A DNA stretch of 64,000 bases, from positions 1-64,000 of the forward strand of contig QCLN01000004.1 of the NCBI GenBank assembly GCA_003214525.1, in the 5' to 3' direction. A model generated the notes under the pieces. It worked only from the letters and a program-made list of their open reading frames with translations, did no database searches and was not told the origin of the DNA. The stretch is from Pelagibacteraceae bacterium AG-414-M23 (GTDB taxonomy: Bacteria; Pseudomonadota; Alphaproteobacteria; Pelagibacterales; Pelagibacteraceae). The position numbers and the translations under genes are program-made. Of this stretch, positions 26,562 through 35,077 are shown piece by piece (position 1 is the first letter of the stretch; the number at the start of each line of letters is the position of its first letter).

Positions 26562-27581
26562 TTAAAGACCAGCTTTGATTTTTTTAGCAGCTGCTGAAGA
26601 TACCCACTTAGTCCAAACACCTTCATGCTTTTTCAAAAATTCAATTGCTGCATCTGAACCTTTAGCTTGGTTGTCTGCCATAAACACAAGCATTCCATTC
26701 ATTACTTCACCTGGATAAGTACGTTTTTCAACATAACTTAAAGCTTCTTTTCCTCCAGTTTTAGCAAAATTTGCTGTAACGATAGAATTAACTTCAGATT
26801 TTGTCCATGCAGTTGGTTTAGGACTCGCGCAATCTTGCTCAGCTAACGTTATACAATTGTCCCAATTATCTCTTCCTCCGAACGGCACTCCGAAATCAAC
26901 TGGAATTAAACCATATTTTCCAACCATTGATGTTGGGTTCCAGTAATAACCAAACCAAGGGTTTCCTGAATCAGCCGCTTTAGATATTGTACCATCTAAA
27001 CCTGCTGCAGAACCTGGATCAATTAATACCCATCCTTTTTTTTCCATTTCAAAAGCTCTGAAAAGGTTTGCATTAGCTAACTGGCATCCCCAACCTGCAG
27101 GACAACCAACAAATGCTCCTTTTGAAGGATCTTCTTTAGATGGAAACCATTCAGGATGTTTTAAGATTTCCATTGCTGTCATACCTTTTATTTTAGGGTG
27201 TTTTTTAACAGTTCCTGGAGTTATCCACCAACCTTCACCAAGACCAGTAATAGGTGCTCCATTAGCAATGATTAATCTTTTTTCTGAAACAGCTTTTTTT
27301 AAAGGCGTGTAAACAGCATTAGCCCATTGTTCTGGATTCATGTCTGGCTCACCTTTTTCATCCATAGAAGTAAATGTAGGCATAGTTGCGCCAGGTATAA
27401 GCTCAACCTCACAACCATAACCTTTTTCTAAAATGATTTTATCAACGTTAGCCATTAATTCAGCCGACGCCCAGTTTTGCTCAGCAATAACCAGCTTTCC
27501 ACATCCTGCGTTAGCAACACCAGTAAATGAAGTGAAGCCTAAAACTACAAGAGCTGAAAGAATTATATTTTTTACTTTCAT
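26562..27581 (-). CDS. Betaine/TMAO-type substrate-binding protein
   Basis: OpuAC/ProX-family periplasmic binding protein of 339 residues. A signal peptide ends near residue 25 (GVANAGCGK). It has CGKLVIAEQNWASAELMANV, then tryptophan-rich segments (GLGEGWWITPG, GCPAGWGCQLAN, SGNPWFGYYWNPTSM) that would form an aromatic box for a quaternary amine or N-oxide. GCPAGWGC, DNWDNC and DCASPKP contain cysteines that may pair as disulfides. The start follows an AAAGGGA ribosome site. It is the first gene of the leftward cluster and divergent from bhmT. Ligand candidates are glycine betaine, dimethylglycine, DMSP or TMAO. Confidence 0.93.
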   Translation of the reverse strand: MKVKNIILSALVVLGFTSFTGVANAGCGKLVIAEQNWASAELMANVDKIILEKGYGCEVELIPGATMPTFTSMDEKGEPDMNPEQWANAVYTPLKKAVSEKRLIIANGAPITGLGEGWWITPGTVKKHPKIKGMTAMEILKHPEWFPSKEDPSKGAFVGCPAGWGCQLANANLFRAFEMEKKGWVLIDPGSAAGLDGTISKAADSGNPWFGYYWNPTSMVGKYGLIPVDFGVPFGGRDNWDNCITLAEQDCASPKPTAWTKSEVNSIVTANFAKTGGKEALSYVEKRTYPGEVMNGMLVFMADNQAKGSDAAIEFLKKHEGVWTKWVSSAAAKKIKAGL

Positions 27582-27720
27582 TATTTGTTCCCTTTTAATT
27601 AATTAAAATAGCATGAGAACACATTGAAAAAAAAAATGCAAATTTATTTCAACCACCAGTTGTAGACAAAATGTTTTTGCAAAGGTTTTAATTTAAAATT
27701 AAGATTAAAAATCAAATTTT
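27582..27720. promoter_or_regulatory. Divergent control region between binding protein and bhmT
   Basis: This 139-base gap serves both the leftward transporter/methyltransferase cluster and the rightward bhmT operon. On the plus strand TGCAAA (about 27638-27643) can pair with TTTGCA (about 27676-27681), bracketing a small CAAC/GTTG hairpin; the GCAAAGG just after could be masked. SAR11 bhmT genes are known to carry SAM-V riboswitches, but I could not fit the SAM-II/SAM-V pseudoknot consensus here with any confidence. It should be regarded as a leader with possible structure. Confidence 0.35.
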
Positions 27721-28767
27721 ATGAAAAAAGATTTAATAAAAAGATTAAATGAAGGTCCAGTTCTTTGTGCGGAAGGATATTTGTTTGCAATGGAGAGAAG
27801 AGGTTATTTACAAGCGGGAGCATTTGTTCCTGAAGTTGTATTAGAACATCCAGAAGTAGTTTCACAGTTACATAGAGAGTTTATAAGATCTGGCAGCGAA
27901 GTTGTTCAAGCATTTACTTATTATGGACATAGAGAAAAGCTTAGAATAATTGGGAAAGAAAAACTTCTTGAACAACTACAAAAAAATGCTTTAAAAATTG
28001 CTAAGGACGCAAGAAACGAATTCAAAGATCTTGATTTATTGGTAGCCGGAAATGTTGCAAACACAAATGTTTATGATCCGAAAGATAAAAAAAGTAATAT
28101 TGAATGTCAAAAGATGTTCGAAGAACAAGTTGCTTGGGCTAAAGAAGCTGGAGTAGATTTTATTATTGCTGAAACCATTACTTGGGTTGAAGAATTAAAA
28201 ATTGCACTTAAAGTTATAAAAGATGCAGGACTTATTGCTGTTTGCAATTATGCTTTTAGGAGAGATGGCAAAACTAGGGAAGGAACTTCCCCTGGAGAAG
28301 CATGTAAAGTTTTAGAAGATAATGGAGCTGATGTTGTTGGTTTAAATTGTTTTAGAGGCCCGAAAATGACAATGAAACTTTTGCCAGAAATAAGAAAAGC
28401 AGTTTCTTGTCATGTTGCTGCTTTACCAGTACCATACAGGACTACTGAAAAAGATCCTGGGTTTTTAAATCAAAAGGATGAAGGTTGCGATTGCATACCT
28501 GGAGGAAACGCATTCCCTGTAGCATTAGACAATTTATATTGTAACAGGTATGAAATGGCAGATTTTGCTAAGGACTGTGCAGAAAAAAAAATAAATTTTA
28601 TAGGAATATGCTGTGGTGCAGAACCTCATCATGTAAGGGAAATGGCAGTTGCTCTAGGAAGAAAACCAATTTCTTATAAATACTATCCTGATATGTCCAA
28701 ACATTATGCTCATGGAACCGACTCATCTTTAAAAAAACATAATACAGACGCTGCAAAAACTTTATAA
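27721..28767 (+). CDS. bhmT: Betaine-homocysteine S-methyltransferase
   Basis: Transfers a methyl group from glycine betaine to homocysteine, giving dimethylglycine and methionine. It is 348 residues. The start RLNEGPVLCAEGYLFAMERR and EFIRSGSEVVQAFTYYGH are BHMT-like. The zinc cysteines are visible in DVVGLNCFRGP and in the pair FIGICCGAEPHHVREMA. FLNQKD and GNAFPVALDNLYCNRYEM also match. It is the first gene of a long rightward operon, with dimethylglycine dehydrogenase starting nine bases later, so product and next enzyme are encoded together. A related substrate such as DMSP is possible. Confidence 0.95.
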   Translation: MKKDLIKRLNEGPVLCAEGYLFAMERRGYLQAGAFVPEVVLEHPEVVSQLHREFIRSGSEVVQAFTYYGHREKLRIIGKEKLLEQLQKNALKIAKDARNEFKDLDLLVAGNVANTNVYDPKDKKSNIECQKMFEEQVAWAKEAGVDFIIAETITWVEELKIALKVIKDAGLIAVCNYAFRRDGKTREGTSPGEACKVLEDNGADVVGLNCFRGPKMTMKLLPEIRKAVSCHVAALPVPYRTTEKDPGFLNQKDEGCDCIPGGNAFPVALDNLYCNRYEMADFAKDCAEKKINFIGICCGAEPHHVREMAVALGRKPISYKYYPDMSKHYAHGTDSSLKKHNTDAAKTL

Positions 28768-28776
28768 AGGAAGTTT

Positions 28777-31182
28777 ATGGAAAAACATGCCAAGGTAGTT
28801 ATAATTGGTGGAGGAGTAGTTGGTTGTTCAATACTTTACCATCTTTCAAAGTTTGGTTTAAAAGACTGTATATTACTAGAAAGAAATGAACTTACATCAG
28901 GATCATCTTGGCACGCTGCTGGAAATGTTCATGTAATATCTTCAGATCCAAATATTTCAAGAATGATGGCTTATACAATAGGCCTTTATAAAGAAATTGA
29001 AAAAGAGTCTGGACATTCGACTGGATTTAAACCAAGTGGTGGATTTTATTTGGCATCCAATGACGTATGGGCCGAATATCTTAAAAGAGAAAGATCAAAA
29101 GCAAGATATATGGGTCTTGATCAAGAATTTATTTCACTTGAAGAAGTTAAAAAGAAAAATCCACTCATTGACCCGTCTAGATATCTTTTGGCTTTATGGG
29201 ACCCAATTGATGGAGAGGTTGATCCATCAGGAGTAACTTATGCTTTTGCAAAAGCTGCAAAAGCTCATGGTGGAAAATATTATACTCATACAGTTGTTAA
29301 GGACACCAAACAAAAGAAAGATGGCTCATGGAATGTTGTAACAGACAAAGGAAACATTAACACAGAAATAGTAATTAATGCTGGAGGATTATGGGCAAGA
29401 GAAGTTGGAAAATTGGCTGGATTAAATTTACCAGTTCAACCTATGGAACATCACTATTTAATTACAGAAGCTATTCCAGAAATTGAAGCATTAGGAGATC
29501 AAAGACTTCCAATTGGTACAGACTTTGAAGGAAATATTTATTTTAGACAAGAAGGCAAAGGTATGCTGCTTGGAACCTATGAGCAAAAGTCTACTCCTTG
29601 GAAGGTAGATGGAACTCCAATGAATTTTGGACACGAGCTTTTAGAACCTAAGCTTGATAACATTCAAGACAGATTAGCTATTGGATTTGAAAGAATGCCT
29701 GCTTTAGAAAAAGCTGGAATTAAAAATATTGTTAATGGGCCATTTACATTTGGTCCAGACGGAAGTCCTTTAATTGGTCCTGTTCCTGGTTTAAAAAACT
29801 ATTGGGTAGCAGTTGGTGTTATGGCAGGTTTTTGCCAAGGAGGTGGAGTAGGAAAGTGTATAGCTGAATGGATTATAGATGGCGAACCTTCAATAGATGT
29901 TTGGGCAATGGATGTTGCAAGATTTGGAGATTATGCATCCCCTCAATATGGAACAATTAAATCTTCAGAAAATTATGAAAGAAGATTTATAATGACCTTT
30001 CCAAATGAAACTTTACCAAAAGGAAGAAGGCAAAAAACAACAGCCTTGTACGATAGATTTATTGAGCAAGGAGCTGTAATGGGAGATGCTTTTGGTTTAG
30101 AAAATGTTTTGTGGTTTGCTAATAACAAAAAAGATGCCTATGAAGAGCCAACAATTAAAAGATCAAGATCTCATAATTATGTTTCTAAAGAAGTAATAAA
30201 TGTAAGAGAAAATGTAGGAGTAATTGAAGTTGCTAACTTTTCAAAACATGAATTCAAAGGCCCAGAGGCAAGAAAATTTTTAGATCATATTATGGCAGGA
30301 AAATTACCTAAGCCAGGCCGAATTTCTTTAACACCTATGCTTACTTACAGAGGAAAACTTTATGGAGATCTAACAGTTGCATGTTATGATGAAAATCAAT
30401 TTATGGTTTTCGGATCAGGTGCTGCACAAGAAATGCACAGAAGATGGTTTGAAAGTCATATAAGTAAATTTAATTTAACATATAAAAATAGATCAGATGA
30501 ATTTCATGGCTTATCAATTGCTGGTCCAAAATCTAGAGAGCTACTCCAAAAAATAACAAGAGATGATGTTTCAAATTCTAAACTTAAATTTAGAGATTCA
30601 AGATATATGTTTGTCGGCGGAGTTCCCGCAATAGTAAATAGAATTTCTTTTACAGGTGAATTAGGTTATGAAATTTATGTAGCTCCCCATTTTCAACTCA
30701 AGTTGTATGAAGAAATCATACAGGCAGGAAAAGAATTCAATATCAAACCCTTCGGAGGAAGGGCTCTTATGTCAATGAGGCTTGAAAAAAGTTGGGGCGC
30801 TTGGACTTTAGACTATAGGCCAGATTTTACAGCAAAAGAGACTGGTTTAGATGTATTTATTAATTGGGACAAAGATTTTATTGGCAAAGAAAGCGCTAAA
30901 AAAGATCAAAGCGCAAATAAACTTGTACCATTAATAGTTCAAACAAATGAAATTGATGTAACTAACAATGAAGCTGTAATGAAAAAAGATAAGAGCATTG
31001 GATATGTTACTTCAGGTGGCTTTGCTCATTATGTAAATAAAAGTATCGCTTTCTCATACGTTAATAAAGAAGAAATTAATTCTAATAAAGGCATTCAAAT
31101 AGAAATTAACGGAGATTTATTTAATTGTTCTATAATTAAAGAACCACTTTATGATCCAAGTGGACAAAAGATGAGAAGTTAA
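28777..31182 (+). CDS. dmgdh: Dimethylglycine dehydrogenase (sarcosine dehydrogenase family)
   Basis: Oxidative N-demethylase of 801 residues that passes the methyl carbon to THF as methylene-THF. The N-terminal FAD domain has VVIIGGGVVGCSILYHLSKFG-type sequence and SGSSWHAAGNVHV, where the histidine normally carries covalent FAD. It also has GEVDPSGVTYAFAKAAKAHGG and PDGSPLIGPVPGLKNYWVAV. From about residue 430 is the GcvT folate domain (KHEFKGPEARKFLDHIM, SIAGPKSRELLQKI, FTGELGYEIYVAPH, RALMSMRLEKSWG). It directly follows bhmT, so dimethylglycine is the likeliest substrate; sarcosine has its own oxidase at 9456. Confidence 0.93.
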   Translation: MEKHAKVVIIGGGVVGCSILYHLSKFGLKDCILLERNELTSGSSWHAAGNVHVISSDPNISRMMAYTIGLYKEIEKESGHSTGFKPSGGFYLASNDVWAEYLKRERSKARYMGLDQEFISLEEVKKKNPLIDPSRYLLALWDPIDGEVDPSGVTYAFAKAAKAHGGKYYTHTVVKDTKQKKDGSWNVVTDKGNINTEIVINAGGLWAREVGKLAGLNLPVQPMEHHYLITEAIPEIEALGDQRLPIGTDFEGNIYFRQEGKGMLLGTYEQKSTPWKVDGTPMNFGHELLEPKLDNIQDRLAIGFERMPALEKAGIKNIVNGPFTFGPDGSPLIGPVPGLKNYWVAVGVMAGFCQGGGVGKCIAEWIIDGEPSIDVWAMDVARFGDYASPQYGTIKSSENYERRFIMTFPNETLPKGRRQKTTALYDRFIEQGAVMGDAFGLENVLWFANNKKDAYEEPTIKRSRSHNYVSKEVINVRENVGVIEVANFSKHEFKGPEARKFLDHIMAGKLPKPGRISLTPMLTYRGKLYGDLTVACYDENQFMVFGSGAAQEMHRRWFESHISKFNLTYKNRSDEFHGLSIAGPKSRELLQKITRDDVSNSKLKFRDSRYMFVGGVPAIVNRISFTGELGYEIYVAPHFQLKLYEEIIQAGKEFNIKPFGGRALMSMRLEKSWGAWTLDYRPDFTAKETGLDVFINWDKDFIGKESAKKDQSANKLVPLIVQTNEIDVTNNEAVMKKDKSIGYVTSGGFAHYVNKSIAFSYVNKEEINSNKGIQIEINGDLFNCSIIKEPLYDPSGQKMRS

Positions 31183-31811
31183 TGTCTCAAAAAGATGTAG
31201 GTAATAAAGTACCGATTTATAAACTTAAAAAAACCGAAGAAGTAATGAAATATTACGATGAGTGGGGCATAGGAAATAAATATGATAAGGATATGGTTGA
31301 CTGGAATTACACTGGTCCCAAAGAAACTTCAGAAGTTTTTATTAAATATCAAAAAAACAAAGATGCTAAGATCTACGATGCAGGATGTGGAACAGGTTTA
31401 GTGGGTGTTGAATTAAAAAAATACGGTTTTTCAAATTTTTACGGCGCAGATCTTTCTCAAAAATTATTAGATTTAGTTCCAACAGATCTATATCAAAAGT
31501 TAAATAAAGTAGACTTAAATAAAACTATTAAAGAAGAAGATAATTCTTATGATGCAGTTATGTGCGTTGGTACATTTACATTTGGCCACGTAAAACCACC
31601 TGCGTTAGATGAATTTATTAGAATTACCAAAAACAAAGGTCTTATTTGTTTTACAATTAATGAAGGAATTCATGAGGAGTATGGTTTTGATAAAAAAATA
31701 GACCAACTTAATAAAGATAATAAGTGGAAAGAAATAGAATTTTTTAAATCGAACTATATTGCCAGTAAAGATGTTAATGCATGGTTAGGTCTTTACGAGG
31801 TTATAAAATAA
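31182..31811 (+). CDS. Class I SAM-dependent methyltransferase (METTL27-like)
   Basis: A 209-residue Rossmann methyltransferase. The SAM motif is IYDAGCGTGLVGVELKKYGF at about residue 65, the acidic motif II is FYGADLSQKLLDL, and YDAVMCVGTFTFGHVKPPAL is the post-motif region. N-terminal KYYDEWGIGNKYDKDMVDWNY resembles the Williams-Beuren/METTL27 group, of unknown substrate. It overlaps the stop of the dehydrogenase and the start of the Rieske gene by one base each. In this operon it might methylate an amine or act on an intermediate; that is inference. Confidence 0.85.
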   Translation: MSQKDVGNKVPIYKLKKTEEVMKYYDEWGIGNKYDKDMVDWNYTGPKETSEVFIKYQKNKDAKIYDAGCGTGLVGVELKKYGFSNFYGADLSQKLLDLVPTDLYQKLNKVDLNKTIKEEDNSYDAVMCVGTFTFGHVKPPALDEFIRITKNKGLICFTINEGIHEEYGFDKKIDQLNKDNKWKEIEFFKSNYIASKDVNAWLGLYEVIK

Positions 31812-32986
31812 TGTCTGAAATATATAATATTGTTAATAAAAAAAAATTAGATGTAGTTAAAAAACCTATCAGTAAAGCGCATGGTCTTCCAAATGAATGT
31901 TATACAAGTAAAGAGTATACATTAATTGAAAGAAAAAAACTGTTTGAAGATAAATGGGTAGTAATCGGTGTCGCAAGTTCCATACCAAATATTGGCGATG
32001 TTAAACCTTTTGATCTTTTAGGAATTCCTTTGTTGTTATTAAGAAACAAAAAGAATCAAATTAAAGTATTTCATAATATTTGTAGTCACAGGGGGTCTAA
32101 ACTTGTTACGGAGTTATGTAAAAAAAAAAATATTATAAGATGTCCTTATCATTCATGGTCATACAATTTAGATGGAGATCTAATAGCCACTCCACATATT
32201 GGTGGAATGAACAAGCATAAGAGTCCAGGGTTTAAAAATTCTAAAAGTAATTTAAAAGAAATTAGATCGTACGTGTGGATAGATTTAATTATGATAAATA
32301 TTAATAACAACGAGATACCTTTTGAAAAATATATCAAACCATTAGATGAAAGATGGTCAAAATTTTGGCCCAACAAAGATAGAAAATTAATAAAACACTC
32401 AAATGATTTTGGATATTTTAAATTAAAAGCAAAATGTAATTGGAAATTTGCAATTGAAAATTATTGTGAAAGTTATCATTTGCCATGGGTTCATCCTGGA
32501 CTAAACTCTTATTCAAAAATAGAAGATCATTATCATATACAGGGTTTACCCAATAGATTTGCTGGGCAAGGTACTGTTGTTTATAATCCAAGATTTAAGG
32601 GTAAAAATAAACTCCCATCTTTTCCAAACTGGCCAAAAAATAAAGAACATATTGCAGAGTATGTGGCGTTATTTCCAAATGTAATGCTAGGAATACATAA
32701 GGATCATTATTATGCTTACTGGTTAGAACCTATTAATCATGAGCTTACTATAGAACATATGGAATTATATTACGTTGGAGAGAAAGCGGCTAATTCAAAA
32801 AAATTTAAATCATTAAGAAAGCAAAATCATAAATTATGGGAAGATATACAAAGGGAAGATGTTGATATAATCCAAAGAATGCAGATTGGAAGAAACTCAC
32901 CAGTTTATAATGGTGGAAATTTTTCTCCAATTATGGATAATCCCACTCACCATTTTCATAAATGGGTAGTAACAAATTTAGTTTAA
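31811..32986 (+). CDS. Rieske-type oxygenase alpha subunit
   Basis: Ring-hydroxylating-type oxygenase of 391 residues from ATG 31811, which overlaps the previous stop (TAATG). An upstream in-frame start at 31781 would overlap by 31 bases and is unlikely. The Rieske [2Fe-2S] ligands are CSHRGSKL and CPYHSWSYNLDG. The mononuclear iron site is AIENYCESYHLPWVHPGLN plus a later acidic residue in EDVDIIQRMQIG. The sequence style matches betaine, choline and carnitine monooxygenases (GbcA/CMO/CntA-like), so glycine betaine or a relative is a plausible substrate. No reductase gene is adjacent. Confidence 0.88.
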   Translation: MSEIYNIVNKKKLDVVKKPISKAHGLPNECYTSKEYTLIERKKLFEDKWVVIGVASSIPNIGDVKPFDLLGIPLLLLRNKKNQIKVFHNICSHRGSKLVTELCKKKNIIRCPYHSWSYNLDGDLIATPHIGGMNKHKSPGFKNSKSNLKEIRSYVWIDLIMININNNEIPFEKYIKPLDERWSKFWPNKDRKLIKHSNDFGYFKLKAKCNWKFAIENYCESYHLPWVHPGLNSYSKIEDHYHIQGLPNRFAGQGTVVYNPRFKGKNKLPSFPNWPKNKEHIAEYVALFPNVMLGIHKDHYYAYWLEPINHELTIEHMELYYVGEKAANSKKFKSLRKQNHKLWEDIQREDVDIIQRMQIGRNSPVYNGGNFSPIMDNPTHHFHKWVVTNLV

Positions 32987-32989
32987 ATT

Positions 32990-33430
32990 ATGTATAGACC
33001 TTTGCCAGAACAACTAACAATAAAAAATTCACCAATCGAGGGTTTAGGTTTATTTGCAACTGAAGATATAAAAGCCAATACTTTTATTGGTGTTACACAT
33101 ATAAGAGACGAGCAGTTTGAAAACAAATATATTAGAACACCATTAGGTGGTTTTTATAACCATTCTAACAATCCAACAGTAATGAGAATGGTATCAGATT
33201 CATTGCCAACACTAAAATTTGGCGATCCGATTGACCCTAACACCAATGCAAAAAAACTAAAAGATGGAAAAAATGATAGAGAGAATTTGTTTTATAACTT
33301 AAATGAAAAAAGTGATGCAAAATATATGTTTATGGTATCTACCAGAGATATTAAAGCTGGTGAAGAGCTAACAGCAAACTACAATCTTTACACTTACCCC
33401 AAAACTGGCGTTGGTATACAGATGCTTTAA
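32990..33430 (+). CDS. SET-domain protein
   Basis: A 146-residue protein consisting only of a SET domain. It has IKNSPIEGLGLFATEDIKAN at the start, GGFYNHSNNPTV as the NHS motif binding SAM, and STRDIKAGEELTANYNLY as the C-terminal ELxxNY motif with the catalytic tyrosine. SET domains methylate protein lysines; bacterial examples are few in function. It has its own start three bases after the Rieske gene and four bases before the DddP-like gene. The target could be one of the operon proteins, but that is speculation. Confidence 0.85.
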   Translation: MYRPLPEQLTIKNSPIEGLGLFATEDIKANTFIGVTHIRDEQFENKYIRTPLGGFYNHSNNPTVMRMVSDSLPTLKFGDPIDPNTNAKKLKDGKNDRENLFYNLNEKSDAKYMFMVSTRDIKAGEELTANYNLYTYPKTGVGIQML

Positions 33431-33434
33431 TTGA

Positions 33435-34670
33435 ATGAAATTCAATAGAAAAATTAATCCAAACTTAAAATCAAAACAGAATTTCATAACAAAGAAAAGA
33501 TTAAAAGAAGACGAGATAGATTTTAAAAAGTTAAGATCTTATAGACTTGATAGAGTAAAAAAAAAATTAGAGAAAAACAATCTTGAAGCTTGTATATTAT
33601 TCGATCCAGTTAATGTTAGATACGCTTTGGACTCAGTTAATATGAGCGTTTATAATATGCACAATCTTACCAGATATTGTTTTGTTCCAGTGAGAGGACC
33701 AGTGATACTTTACGAATATTTTAACTGTGGAATATTATCAAAACATTTAAATTTAATAGATGAAATAAGACCAGCAATAACTTGGGATTACTTCAGCAAT
33801 GGAGACCAAGCAAGCTTACAATTAAAAAAATGGATAAATGAAATTGAAGACTTGTCAAAATCTTATTTTAAAAATAAAAAAATAGCGATTGATGTTATTA
33901 ATGGACCCGCTATTACAGCATTAAATAAAACTGGTATTGAAGTTGTGGACGCTAAATTAATTCTTGAACAAGCAAGAGTTATTAAATCACAAGAAGAGTT
34001 AAAATGCATGAAGGCAGCTTTAGAAGTTGCTGAAATTGGTGTTACTAAAATGCGCAATGAACTAAAAGCTGGAATGACCGAAGATGAACTTTGGTCAATT
34101 TTACACAAAACAAATATTGAACATGGTGGTGAATGGATTGAGTGTAGAATTTTATCTTCAGGCGAAAGAACAAATCCATGGATGCAAGAAAGTAGTAATA
34201 AAATAATTCAAAAAGGAGAAATGGTATCTTTTGACACTGATATGGTAGGACCTTACGGATACTGCGCCGATATATCAAGAACATATGTTGAAGGCCACAA
34301 ATTTAATGATAGCCAAAAAAAAATATATCAAATGGCTGTTGAACAAATTAATCATAATTATAGATTAATAAAACCTGGAACATCTTTTAAAGAATTTACT
34401 GAAAAATCTTGGAAACTGCCTGAAGAATATTATGGAAATAGATATTCCTGCATGCTTCATGGAATTGGCCTTTGCGATGAATGGCCACAGATAAAATACC
34501 CAACTGATGGAGGGCAAAAAGAAGGTTATTTTGAAAAAAATATGACCATTACACTTGAGAGTTATATTGGTAAAGTAGGTGGAAAAGAAGGGGTTAAACT
34601 TGAACAGCAGTATTTAGTTGGTGAAAATAATCTTGAACTGATGTCCCATCATCCATTAGAAGATATCTAA
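33435..34670 (+). CDS. DddP-like M24-family enzyme (candidate DMSP lyase)
   Basis: A 411-residue M24 (creatinase/aminopeptidase fold) protein. It resembles DddP, the iron-dependent DMSP lyase that gives DMS and acrylate. FDPVNVRYALDSVNMSVYN, GGEWIECRILSSGERTNPW, SFDTDMVGPYGYCADISRTY and CMLHGIGLCDEWPQIKYP all match DddP closely. The six metal ligands are present: three Asp in the FDTD...CADIS stretch, His in MLHGIG, Glu in TITLESYIG and Glu in VKLEQQYLV. The Asp in GLCDEW corresponds to the proposed DddP nucleophile. The setting is a betaine operon, so action on another onium compound is possible. Confidence 0.72.
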   Translation: MKFNRKINPNLKSKQNFITKKRLKEDEIDFKKLRSYRLDRVKKKLEKNNLEACILFDPVNVRYALDSVNMSVYNMHNLTRYCFVPVRGPVILYEYFNCGILSKHLNLIDEIRPAITWDYFSNGDQASLQLKKWINEIEDLSKSYFKNKKIAIDVINGPAITALNKTGIEVVDAKLILEQARVIKSQEELKCMKAALEVAEIGVTKMRNELKAGMTEDELWSILHKTNIEHGGEWIECRILSSGERTNPWMQESSNKIIQKGEMVSFDTDMVGPYGYCADISRTYVEGHKFNDSQKKIYQMAVEQINHNYRLIKPGTSFKEFTEKSWKLPEEYYGNRYSCMLHGIGLCDEWPQIKYPTDGGQKEGYFEKNMTITLESYIGKVGGKEGVKLEQQYLVGENNLELMSHHPLEDI

Positions 34671-35077
34671 TGAAAATAATTTTAATAATGGGATTGCCTG
34701 GTGCAGGCAAAACAACTTTAGCAAATGAGTTGGCAAAATTAATTGAATGTAAAAGATTGAATGCAGACGAAATCAGAAAAGCTGCGAATGATTGGGATTT
34801 TTCAAAAGAAGGAAGAGAAAGACAGGCAAAAAGAATGTCTGATGAAGCTCTTAAAATAAAAAAAGAAGGCAATAATGTCATCGCTGATTTTATTTGCCCA
34901 ACACCTGAAGCTAGAGAGCTTTTTCCAGCAGATTACATTGTTTGGGTAGATACCATTAAAGAAGGAAGATTTGAAGATACAAATCAAATGTTTGTAAAAC
35001 CAGAAAAATTTAATTTTCATGTCACAACACAAGATGCTAAGCTATGGGCGTCTAAAATTAAGAAGGATTTAAAATAA
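34670..35077 (+). CDS. Small APS-kinase-like P-loop kinase
   Basis: A 135-residue P-loop protein related to adenylylsulfate kinase. Walker A is IMGLPGAGKTTLANELA at residue 7, followed by LNADEIRKAANDWDFSKEGR and VIADFICPTPEARELF, which match CysC. It is shorter than CysC (about 200) and ends soon after the lid region. Its start overlaps the stop of the DddP-like gene (TAATG) and its own stop overlaps the next gene in the same way. Paired with the nucleotidyltransferase, it looks like a two-step nucleotide-activation module. The true substrate is unknown. Confidence 0.75.
   Translation: MKIILIMGLPGAGKTTLANELAKLIECKRLNADEIRKAANDWDFSKEGRERQAKRMSDEALKIKKEGNNVIADFICPTPEARELFPADYIVWVDTIKEGRFEDTNQMFVKPEKFNFHVTTQDAKLWASKIKKDLK

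Noticed and set aside
27582-27720. SAM-V riboswitch upstream of bhmT
   Set aside because: SAR11 bhmT genes are known for it, but I could not match the conserved pseudoknot and the A-rich 3' segment of SAM-II/SAM-V here. It is kept only as a possible structured leader.
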